Shown piece after piece: positions 33,101 through 42,404 of a stretch of DNA of 64,000 bases. Location: positions 1,178,001 to 1,242,000 of the forward strand of contig JAHRBS010000003.1 in NCBI GenBank assembly GCA_024305745.1. The letters are read 5' to 3'. The notes below the pieces were generated by a model. It was not told the origin of the DNA, did no database searches, and was given only the letters and a program-made list of their open reading frames with translations. Each line of letters begins with the position of its first letter. The first letter of the stretch is position 1. This DNA comes from Polyporus tsugae. Its lineage: Eukaryota > Basidiomycota > Agaricomycetes > Polyporales > Polyporaceae. The translations under genes and the position numbers were made by a program.

Positions 33101-35672
33101 TACTGCCCATATCGTATCGGCAGTCACTGGTTTCTTCCGCTCAATCTCTCTCAGGAACGAGAACGCGTTGCAGGATACGCTCCGACTGCTCACGTTGTGG
33201 TTCAAGTATGGGGCGCATGACGACGTCAGCCACGCTATAAGCAACGGTTTCACTGACGTTGAGGTCGACACGTGGCTGGAAGTCATTCCCCAGGTATGCG
33301 ACCTAGCTTCATCGTCTCGTAACAGACTATTCATCTCAATGTAGATCATCGCGCGCATCCAAACACCGAGTAACAACGTCCGGCGGAACATCAACAATCT
33401 CCTGACCGAAGTCGGGAAGCACCATCCTCAAGCGCTCGTTTATCCACTCACTGTCGCCTCGAAGTCGTCGAGCGCAGTGCGGAAGAAGGCCGCGTTGAAC
33501 ATCATGGACCGCATGCGGGAACATAGTCCGGTCATCGTCGAGCAGGCGCTTCTCGTCAGCCACGAGCTGATACGTGTGGCGATTCTCTGGCACGAATTGT
33601 GGCACGAGGGCCTCGAGGAGGCTTCGCGTCTGTACTTCACAGACCACAATCCCATGGGTATGATTGCTTTCTTGGAGCCTCTTCACGACATGCTCGAGGT
33701 TCGCGGTTCCATTGCTTCATATCGCGCCAGCTGCTAATCCTGCCTTCTAGGGTCCCAAAACTGCCCGCGAGATCTCGTTCACACAAGTATTCGGCCGCGA
33801 CCTCCATGAAGCCCGTGAAGCGTGTAGGCGGTACACGATCTATGGCGAGAAACGTGATCTAGAGAAGGCTTGGGAGATCTACTACGGAGTAAGTCTTTCG
33901 CGACGTCGAACAGACCTTTGAACTGAACAACTGTGCGCACCAGGTGTTCAAGAAGATCGAGAAGCAGCTGCCACAGCTTACCACACTTGATCTGCAATAT
34001 GTTTCTCCCGAGCTCCTCAAGGCCCGAAACCTTGAGCTCGCCGTTCCTGGCACGTACCACAGCGGCAAACCGGTCATCAAGATTTCCAGCTTCACGGCCA
34101 AGCTCACCGTCATCTCTTCGAAGCAACGCCCGCGTCGCCTATCGATCAAGGGGAGCGACGCCAAGGACTACCAGTTCCTGCTCAAGGGTCACGAAGATCT
34201 GCGGCAGGATGAGCGTGTCATGCAACTGTTCAGCTTGGTCAATGGCCTCCTATCGGTGGACACCGACTGTTTCAAGAGGCGTCTGCACATTCAGCGCTTC
34301 CCGGTTATCCCGCTTGCGCCCAACGCGGGTCTGCTTGGATGGGTGAAGGACAGCGATACTCTCCACGTGCTCGTTCGGGACTACCGAGAGTCAAGGAAGG
34401 TGCTACTCAACATTGAATACCGGTTGATGTTGCAGGTATGGTTTCGTGCCATGTCGGCGTCGCATTCGTCTGACCGCGTTAAACCCAGATGGCGCCCGAT
34501 TACGAGAACCTGATCCTCTTGCAGAAGATCGAAGTGTTCGAATATGCGCTCGAGAACACCACTGGGCAAGACCTTTACAGGGTCCTCTGGCTCAAGAGCA
34601 TAAACTCGGAGCACTGGCTCGAGCGTCGTGCAACATACACTCGCTCACTCGCTGTCAACAGCATGGTCGGGCATATCCTCGGTCTTGGCGATCGTCATCC
34701 GTCCAACCTCATGCTCGAGCGCAATACTGGCAAGATGGTGCACATTGACTTTGGTGACTGCTTCGAGGTAAGTACACAAGATGGTTTTGTCAAATGGCCT
34801 GTAGGTTTTCGTATGCTGACATGATTGCGTTAGGTGGCCATGCACCGCGAGAAGTTCCCTGAGAAGATCCCGTTCCGATTGACGAGAATGCTCACGCACG
34901 CGATGGAAGTGAGCGGCATCGAGGGAAGCTTCAGGAACACGTGCGAGATCAGCATGAAGGTCCTGCGAGAAAACAAGGAGTCCCTCATGGCAGTGCTTGA
35001 GGCGTTTGTGTACGACCCGTTGATCAACTGGCGATTGATGCAGCCCGATGTCGAACGTCGGGGAGAAGGTACGTACTTACTTCAATTCATTCACGGATTC
35101 TTGTCAATTTGCGATCCTCTGTTTCTCTGTTGCTTCTCCGTTTCTATTCCGGTGTGTATGCGCACTATTGGGACCTTACGTGTGCACTCCATTTAGGTGA
35201 CAGCGGTCGCGCGGCTGACCTGGTCCGCGCCGCTGCGTATCCCACAGCGCCGATCCGCAAGCTGAAAGCGGACGAGAACGACATCCTGAACGGTACGTTC
35301 CGAGATTTGTGCGCGATAGCGTTTGAAGGTTTGACGAGGGGCTATCCCATACAGAGGCGCAGGAAGTCCGGAACGAACGCGCTCTCTTTGTGTACAGACG
35401 TGTACAAGATAAGCTCACTGGTACGTCATCGCGAACATGTCCATCTGTCCCTCCGCTCATCTGCCGTTTTTATCGGTCGCGTTGTTGGTTGTAGGACGAG
35501 ACTTCAATCCGGAAGAGCCGCTTTCGGTGTCAGCTCAGGTGGACAAGCTCATTCTGCAGGCGACGTCGTTAGAGAACCTGTGTCAATGCTTCTCTGGATG
35601 GTACGTGGGATATCTCATGTCAATCCGTTCACAAGGACTGACTGTAGTGTCCGTAGGTGCGCGTTCTGGTGA
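27111..35672 (+). CDS. TOR: Serine/threonine kinase TOR (target of rapamycin)
   Basis: The PIKK-family kinase that controls growth in response to nutrients as the core of TORC1/TORC2, at vacuole and endomembranes. The ATG at 27111 gives [21 protein letters not shown] long N-terminal HEAT-repeat solenoid runs to about 31.0 kb, including DNNP-like helices such as [20 protein letters not shown]. The FAT domain follows ([33 protein letters not shown]). The FRB domain is at about 33.55-33.9 kb, with [14 protein letters not shown] and AWEIYYGVF. The kinase domain has [19 protein letters not shown], the catalytic loop [12 protein letters not shown] and the HIDFGDCFE metal motif. The FATC tail ends CQCFSGWCAFW at 35672. 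Some 25 introns of 45-70 nt splice in frame, giving about 2,370 residues, the usual length. The FRB Ser and Trp that contact FKBP-rapamycin are present. Nothing is broken. Confidence 0.97.
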
Positions 35673-36096
35673 TTGTCGAGGGTCGTTGCATTACTATCGC
35701 ATGCTTTCAATGTACTACTGTATACCTATTTGGACTGTCGCTAGCTAGTCTCCTTAATAGATTGTAATATAGCTTTTTGCCTGAAAAACGGAGTTGTCGA
35801 TCAAGCGTTCACAAAGTTTACTGTGTGCGAGCACGCCCAAACGCCCCGTCATAGGTTGTGTCAGTGCCAGACGGGGCACTTAAGGTGTCTCATAGTACCC
35901 CTCAGATAGACAAGAACCACGACGCGACTGTGGAGGTGAGTCTGGGCACGAACGAGGATGAAGGGATGAGTGGGTGACGGTTGGGAAAGTTGCAGCGGGT
36001 CGTGAAACTAGTGAAAGGGCGCGACCGCCGCCTGTCACACGGTCGTCGAGGCGTCCGAGTCGCTCGCTCATCCCACCAACTTGAGGCGGTGCAACG
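35673..36096. other. Intergenic: TOR 3' flank and promoter of RCC2/PHD gene
   Basis: A 424-bp spacer between two plus-strand genes. AT-richer DNA at 35700-35790 follows the TOR stop and is likely its 3' untranslated region. No further gene is seen. Confidence 0.45.
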
Positions 36097-38549
36097 ATGT
36101 CGAATCCTTCCAGCCCCGCCGCCACTAGCTCCCAACCTGAACAGCAGTGGGGTAGAGGTACGTGTATGCGTTCCTGGTCATCACGATGTCCGCTTAGTCG
36201 TCATTTCTGCTCCTCAACTTCAAGTGTTGCTATGCGGAGGTACCGACTGGTGAGTATCCACGCTTCGGTCTTGTGGTTTGCTTGTTGGTGGCTCCCCCTC
36301 TCGTTCCGTGCGGGCATTGGTCGGACTGTGGCTGACGGTGCACGCAGGACGCGACTAGGAAAGAAGGACAAGGGAGGGAAGAAGAACCAGGAGGACGGTA
36401 CCAGGTGAGTTCTCCCCCCACCCTCCCAACATGCCCGTGATCATGAACTTGTTCGCACCCCCATAGTACCGACCTCCCTGAACCTCACATCCTCCGCTCT
36501 TTGAGCAACATTAAGGCAGTCTCCATCCACACGTCATGCTCCGGTTGCCACTGCGTTGTGCTCGACGTCGACGGCACGGCCTGGATGTTCGGGCGCAACG
36601 ACAAGTCGTGCATGGGAGTCGCTGGGGTGGACGAGATCTCGGAGAACGAGCCGCGGAGGATGACGGCGCAGGAGCTGGGCGCGCCGAAGGGGACGCGTTT
36701 CGTCCACGCGGCGTGTGGGCGGAACCATACCTTGCTCGTGGGAAGCGAAGGGCAGCTATGGACCGCGGGGCAGAACCATGCAGGGCAGGTGAGTGCATTC
36801 AGCCACTGAAGCAATTGAGTAGACGTTTTAATACACCCTATGCGCAGTGCGGGCACTCGGCTTGCCCGGAGATTCAGATGTTCAAGCTCGTGAATGGGCC
36901 GAAGTTAGGGGGTGCGAAGGAGAAGGTGGTCAAGGCTGCGGCTGGCATCACCTTCTCCGTGGTCCTGACTGAGGGCGGGAAAGGTGAGTAGCCCCTGTCG
37001 GATTCCCCGGGGGTGTCGTTCCGAGCGTTGGTGGTGTGCAGTGTTCGCATTCGGAAGCGAGGAGAAGGGTCAGCTTGGGAACGGGCAGGCAGGGGAGCGC
37101 ATTGTGTCCGCCGGAAAGTCTGCGTTTGATTTTGAAGAAGAGCCAAGTACGTCCTACCAACTCCTTGATACCCGCTTTCCCGGACGTTTGATAACCATAT
37201 TGTGTTCCTGCATTCCTAGTTCTCGTCAAGGGGCTTGCCGAACGGAAGATCGTCCAGATTGCCTGCGGTCCTCAACACGCGATCGCGCTCGACAGTGATG
37301 GGTGCGTCGTCCGATCGTCTTTTCTTCTCCGATCACATTTACATCCTTGATATTAAAATTGAACCGTTGTTGTTGAATAGCCGCGTATTTGTCTGGGGTT
37401 ACAATGGCTACTGTCGCCTTGGACTTGGAAACCAGGTCGACGCCCTCGTTCCGAAACAAGTCCCCCAGTTCGCCGGTCCGAATGAGATTACCATGGGTGC
37501 CCACGTTACCGCCGGGCCATCAAACTCTGTCGTGATCGACAAGCAGGGCATGTATTGGATAGCCGGAAAGTGGAAGAACACTGGCGATGGTACGACTTCT
37601 CTTCCTTCCGTCCGGCCCTGACGTGTTTCGCCTGTTGACGCTTCTCATGGCGTAGGTTCGGGCGGACAGCCGTTCTCGACGTTCAAGTTTATCCAGGACA
37701 TGATGTACGTAACTGCTCCCCACACCATTCCGTGCTTCAATGGCTCATGACTGAATGATAATCCATAGGGGGTGTAAGATTACCCATGCTGCCTGCGGTG
37801 GCGTGACCCACTGGGCTCTCGCCCTCGAAGATGATGGCATTATGACCATAGCCTTTGGGCAGGGCGCGCTTAACGGCGAGCTCGGACATGGGCCTGACCA
37901 ACCGAAGAGTGCCACGAAACCTACACAGAACAAGCCGCTTGTTGGAATTGAAATCATTCAGTATGTCCACGGCGATCCCCTGTGCTTCTTGCCATTTTAA
38001 CGAATATCCGGCAAACCAGGGTTGCAGGAGGCCAGAACACGAGTTTCATTCTGGCCCGTCCGAATGAGAAGTTTTCTGACCTGCCTCGCCATCCGTACGA
38101 CGTGAACCCGCCTGACATCTGCGTGGTCTGTGATCAGGAGAACGGAGAGGATGATTCTCCGTTGGAGTGCGACAAGGTCAGGCGGCTCCCCCTTCCCCCC
38201 CATCTCCACATCACAGCCGTACTGACTAGGCCATGTTATGTATAGTGCGACTACCCTTACCATTTGAAGTGCTTGGATCCACCTTTGGACGCCGTGCCCG
38301 ACGGTGAATGGTTCTGCCCCGAATGTGAAGCAGACCCTGGTGCACCTGTTTCACTGGATGGCGTACGAAGGAAGCCCAAGGCGAAGAAGGCCAAACATGA
38401 CGACGGTGGCGATGACTCGCCCAAACCTGGTCAAAAGCGCAAGGGCGCCGCACAAACTAGCGGTACGTCTCCTGTCCATCCCTCCCGCGTGTCTCAAAAC
38501 TAAACCTTGATGCCTGTCTCTCCGCCCAGCTCCGAAGCGCAAGAAGTAG
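36097..38549 (+). CDS. RCC2 (TD-60)-like propeller protein with C-terminal PHD finger
   Basis: A seven-bladed RCC1-superfamily protein closest in style to RCC2. The ATG at 36097 begins MSNPSSPAATSSQPEQQW. After short introns comes VVISAPQLQVLLCGGTDW, then a basic KKDKGGKKNQEDG linker. Blades read HAACGRNHTLLVGSEGQLW, VFAFGSEEKGQLGNG, IVQIACGPQHAIALDSDGRV, FVWGYNGYCRLGLGNQVDA, HAACGGVTHWALALEDDG and GELGHGPDQPKSA. The last blade ends VAGGQNTSFILARPNEK. A C4HC3 PHD finger follows: ICVVCDQENGEDDSPLECDK, then YPYHLKCLDPP and GEWFCPECEADP. The Lys-rich tail RRKPKAKKAKHDD and the end APKRKK are likely nuclear signals. About ten introns splice in frame. RCC2 binds small GTPases and chromatin, and PHD fingers read histone H3 tails. 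A chromatin role is inference. Confidence 0.88.
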
Positions 38550-38934
38550 TCTCCGTGTCGTACGCAGGCCGATTTGGTCATGTCCTCGATACAACGTTAT
38601 GTACACATCCCCAGTCTTGCCGTTGGTTTGCTTTGTCGAGCTTTCTCTAGTATATGCGCAGCTCTTGGATTGTACACCTGCCTCTCCACTCACTCTCCCC
38701 CTCCCCACTCTCGCACATCCCCGGACGGTATGAGCACAAGCGGGACCATGTACATAGTCGTCACGGTTCTATATATCGGCATTGTATTATTGTATGGGTA
38801 TCTCCTACATAGACAAACGGACAGTTCGACCAGCTGAAACCCAGCAAATGACGTGTGTTGCGTATGCGTAGGTATATCACACCCTGAAGTCCGCGTACTC
38901 GAAGAGGCCAGATGTGCGCCCCCGCCGCCCGCTT
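38550..38934. other. Convergent 3' flanks of RCC2/PHD gene and ERG9
   Basis: A 385-bp tail-to-tail spacer. The AT-rich stretch at 38740-38830 probably contains the 3' ends of both transcripts. No gene is seen. Confidence 0.45.
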
Positions 38935-40999
38935 CTACCCGAAATACCAGATCAGGGCCCACGCGCACAGCAGCGTGATGGCGATGACGACAGCGAACGC
39001 GCCGCCAATATACAGCAACATCTCAACGGGGCTCATCTCCTCCGCGGGCTTGCGCTCGAGCTTGCCGGTCTTCTCCCGGAGCTCGACGAGCCGCTTCTCC
39101 CGCGCGAGCTCGCCATCGCGCGCCTGGGCGGCCTCCACGATCTTGGTGCGCGCGTCGTAGGGGTTGAACGTGACGCCGCCGGACACCTGCTGGATGCGGA
39201 CGAAGGATGGGTAATGGCGCTCGCACCATTGTTCGATCTTGCCGCACGCGACGGAGAGTCGGAGGAAGGAGGGGTCGTCGGGCACGGCGCGGGCGTGGAT
39301 CGTGCGGGCGTAGTCGCGGAAGATGTACGCGACTTCGCGGGGGTTTGTTGACCTCATGATGAGCTGTTGGAAGGCGCGCATACAACCAGGGTCAACGAAC
39401 GGAAGGAGAGAGATAAGAGATGAGAGGGGGACGCACCGAGGCGGCCTCCGCCCTGCGGATCTTGATGTGCTTGTGGAACATGTCGTAGTTCATGAAGCAC
39501 AGGGTCAGGGTCGCCATCGCCATCGTCTGGGGAATCGCGCAGAAGCAGAAGATGCTCTGCGTCGTGAGCAGGCGGAGGTAGTCGAGCGAGTCCGTCGCGT
39601 GCCCGAGCACGTCGACGACCATCCCGCTCTGCACCCACAGAGCCTGCTTCTCGTTGCCGGGCTGGTAGAGCTCCTTCATCTCGCGGAACCCGGTCGCATG
39701 GCCGACGGCCTTGCCGTACGCGTCGCGCCCCCAGATCTCGCGCGGCCAGAAGAAGCGGCGCTCCTCGGCGTCCTCGCGGAAGTCGCGGATGATGTTCGTC
39801 TTCTGGAGCATGAGGCCCATCGCGTTCGTGAGCTCGAGCTGGTCGCCGAGCCACTTGGCCTCCTTGCCGGAGGCGGCCCAGAAGCGGGTGAGGCCCTCAC
39901 CGACGAGGCCCGCGACGTAATGACAGTAGAGGTTGTACTCGTCGACGGTCTCGACGTAGATCGCGTTCGTCGTCGCCGCCTTGTGTGCGTAGTCGGCCAT
40001 GCCGGTCCCCATCTTTTCTGTGATGTCGATAATGATGTCGCGATAGCTTTTAGAGCGGAACATACGTGCATACGGTCAGTCAAACCTACGGCAAAGGGTA
40101 CGACGTCTGGGGAGAAGGGAACGCACCATGCATCCAGACGGTTGAGCTCTTCGCTCACATTTGTCCACTCGACCAGGACTTGCCGGTCCTTTTCGTTTGG
40201 GCCGCACTCGTCGAATGTCCAACCGGGCTGAACGGCGAGTTTGTGGAATTGTCGTAGTAATGGTTGTTTTTTCTCGTCGGGAAGCGTCATGTCGTCTTCG
40301 ATCGTGTCCAAGCCTCGTAACACGAGGTAGAATAAGCAGATCTGCATAAGGCAATGCGTCAGTATCCATGCAGTGGAATGTTCTGAAACCGCGGGTTAAC
40401 GGTGCGCGAGCCGGGGATTTGCAAAAAGTGCTGGGCTCTCATAATCTCAAGCCGCCCCGACGTAATGTCCATGGCGGCGACGAGTCAAAGTAGCAGAGTC
40501 CTAGACCCTGTTCAGAAAACGCGGCACGACGGCGCCGAGTCCAATAAACGAAATTCTGATAAGGAGGGAATGTGGATGACCAATATCAAATGCACTTTGC
40601 GAACGCGACCAGCGAACGCCAGACTTGAGTTCACACTCATCGTACCTTCCTAAAACTGAGAGCGCGAATGGGACGATATCCACACTATACGCTGCTGGGT
40701 AATGCCGTGTACCGGGAAAAACTCGTTCTGGCGCGAAAGCCGGGATATAAAGAGTGCACGATACTCACCACTCTTGCCAAATCACCCTCCACTTCCTTGA
40801 TGACCCCCGAGAAACTCCGGCTGGTCTGGTCAAGGAACTCCCAGGACCGGCGCATAGTAGGGCGGTCCCATCCAGAGGTAGGGTGCTCTGAGAGTTGTGT
40901 AATGTCACGTTTTGGTTCATGCCAGAGCTTGTATTGGAGAAGGATGCGGAACTCGATGGGGTGGGTGAGGAGGAGGGTGAGCATCGACGTCGCGCTCAT
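38935..40999 (-). CDS. ERG9: Squalene synthase (farnesyl-diphosphate farnesyltransferase)
   Basis: Joins two farnesyl diphosphates via presqualene diphosphate to squalene using NADPH, the first committed step to ergosterol and triterpenoids, at the ER membrane. The start at 40999 gives MSATSMLTLLLTHPIEFRIL. Motifs in order: RSWEFLDQTSRSFSGVIKEV; across a 427-nt first intron, ICLFYLVLRGLDTIEDDMTL with the first Asp-rich motif DTIEDD; MGTGMADYAHKA; YCHYVAGLVGEGLTRF; the second Asp-rich motif LMLQKTNIIRDFREDAEERR; and FFWPREIWG. A single C-terminal membrane anchor, LLYIGGAFAVVIAITLLCAW, ends LIWYFG at 38935. About 500 residues, normal length, no break. A junction near 40.07 kb uses an AAG acceptor (LDA joined to CYRDIIIDI). 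The gene is divergent from a small ORF starting at 41258. Confidence 0.97.
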
Positions 41000-41257
41000 T
41001 GTGACGAAAGGGTAGGGAGTGGAATAAAGATACAAAAGCGGGGAAGAGCGGCCTGGCCAAGTCGGAGTCGAGGGGGGACGCGCTGGCGAGTGTCGAGGCT
41101 GCGAGGAGAGGACTGAGTCGCATTTCAGGCTCTGCCAATTTCTCTGTCGTACCACTGGCCCCGCGCACGTGACCGGCCCGTGTCCTCGATTCCTTCCTCT
41201 CCTCCTCCCCGACTGGTCCTAGAGCAGGCATCATCGACATCTCCTCCCGCCTTTGCC
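41000..41257. promoter_or_regulatory. Divergent promoter of ERG9 and small ORF, with an E-box
   Basis: These 258 bp separate two outward start codons. The palindrome CACGTG lies at 41166-41171. Fungal SREBP (Sre1) proteins, which induce sterol genes when oxygen or sterol is low, are bHLH factors able to bind E-boxes as well as SRE sites. Regulation through this site is inference. Confidence 0.5.
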
Positions 41258-41464
41258 ATGGACGCCGCATTGACTCCGCCTCTCCGTCTCCAGACCGTTC
41301 GTGTCCACCAAATCTCGTCCGACGTCGCCCAAAAACGCATGGACAGCTTCCTACATCGCTTCCGCACTCGCAATCTCGCCAAGAACAGTGGTGAGACGAC
41401 CACCTCAGTCCAATTGCAGAAGCTTGCAGATGCGCTCAATGACGAGCATTCCCAAGCCAGCTAA
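41258..41464 (+). CDS. Small hypothetical protein, 68 residues
   Basis: One uninterrupted frame from ATG 41258 to TAA 41462-41464. It begins MDAALTPPLRLQTVRVHQIS and contains SDVAQKRMDSFLHRFRTR and SVQLQKLADALNDEHSQAS. The sequence reads as two amphipathic helices with a polar linker, and no membrane segment or signal peptide is seen. The ATG has CC at -2/-1 and G at +4. Codon use and the non-random helix pattern favour a real gene, as does its place at the outward end of a divergent promoter. I do not recognise the family. It could also be the first exon of a longer transcript, since GGTTCGT follows the stop. Confidence 0.5.
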   Translation: MDAALTPPLRLQTVRVHQISSDVAQKRMDSFLHRFRTRNLAKNSGETTTSVQLQKLADALNDEHSQAS

Positions 41465-42319
41465 GGTTCGTACTCGTACCATTTCATGAAACCCTCAACT
41501 GATCACTCCACTGAAGACCGTGAATGCGTCTCCAGGTTTCACCTGACCTCACGTTCACGGCTACCTGGGCGCCGTGACGTGAGTTATGGCATTCAAGTCA
41601 CTCAAGGGCCGCATTGTCACGTCTCACTTACTCGCGAGGAGCTGCCTTGCGTCTCATAGAGACATTTCCGACCTCACTGGACTGGGCGGCGGGCCGACGG
41701 TGGATGAGCGGTAGGGGGTTGGCGGCAGTTTCAGCATTTTCGATTCCCCTTACGCCGTCAAACGTTTTGTACTTGATATCGGTGTAGGCCAGAAAAGAGA
41801 TACACTTGCGCGCCCTCGGCACCACATTCTTCTCGTGGAAGGTAGTTTTCCGACTTGATACGATGCGACTGATACCATTCCCCCTGTCGTCCCATGCCGA
41901 GGTGGGGTCAGGAGTGAGCAGATGGCCCAATGTGCGGGTTAAAGGCTTCCTTGGCTATGCAATTATCAGGAGAACCTCGCGGAGCGCGTCCGATCGCGTT
42001 TAGGGTATTATGGCCGAACATTCTGCCTCAGGTTGTTGTAAAAGCCAACAACTAACGAACCTCTCCATATTGGTGTGATGAGCGGGAGCAGTATGGCGGG
42101 AATCCTCGCAGAAGCGGGTCCAACCAAGCTTACTACTTTATGTATGTCTTTGTGTGTTATTGCACGACTCAAATTAGCCTTCGCGCCTAGCGCCTTCTGC
42201 GTGGCAGATATTCTGGAGGGATGCATACACGCAGAACGGTATGCATCGATGTCTCCCGAGGCTGGACGACGAGGTTGGATCAGTCTTGACTGCATACAGT
42301 AAAGGGGGACAAAACAAAA
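41465..42319. other. Intergenic, no gene seen
   Basis: No frame has motifs or an exon chain. The end next to the tRNA contains its Pol III stop (42311-42319, listed separately). A short minus-strand frame at 41628-41930 has Arg/Ser-rich noise composition. Confidence 0.4.
42311..42319 (-). terminator. RNA polymerase III T-run
   Basis: On the minus strand TTTTGTTTT directly follows the discriminator base of the tRNA-Pro gene that ends at 42320. Confidence 0.8.
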
Positions 42320-42404
42320 GGGCCTGGCCGGGAATTGAACCCGGGACCTCCTCCAAACGCGACAAACGCCCTAAGAAGGAATCATACTACTAGACCACCA
42401 GGCC
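42320..42404 (-). tRNA. tRNA-Pro(AGG): tRNA-Pro (AGG), with 13-nt intron
   Basis: Read on the minus strand, this has the same 72-nt mature sequence as the gene at 24207-24290: acceptor GGCCTGG/CCAGGCC, anticodon loop TTAGGG...T with AGG, T-arm GGTTCAATTCC. The intron after position 37 is 13 nt (CGTTTGTCGCGTT) and unrelated to the 12-nt intron of the other copy. Flanks beyond the tRNA do not match the other locus, so the pair is not a recent segmental duplication. Confidence 0.95.
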
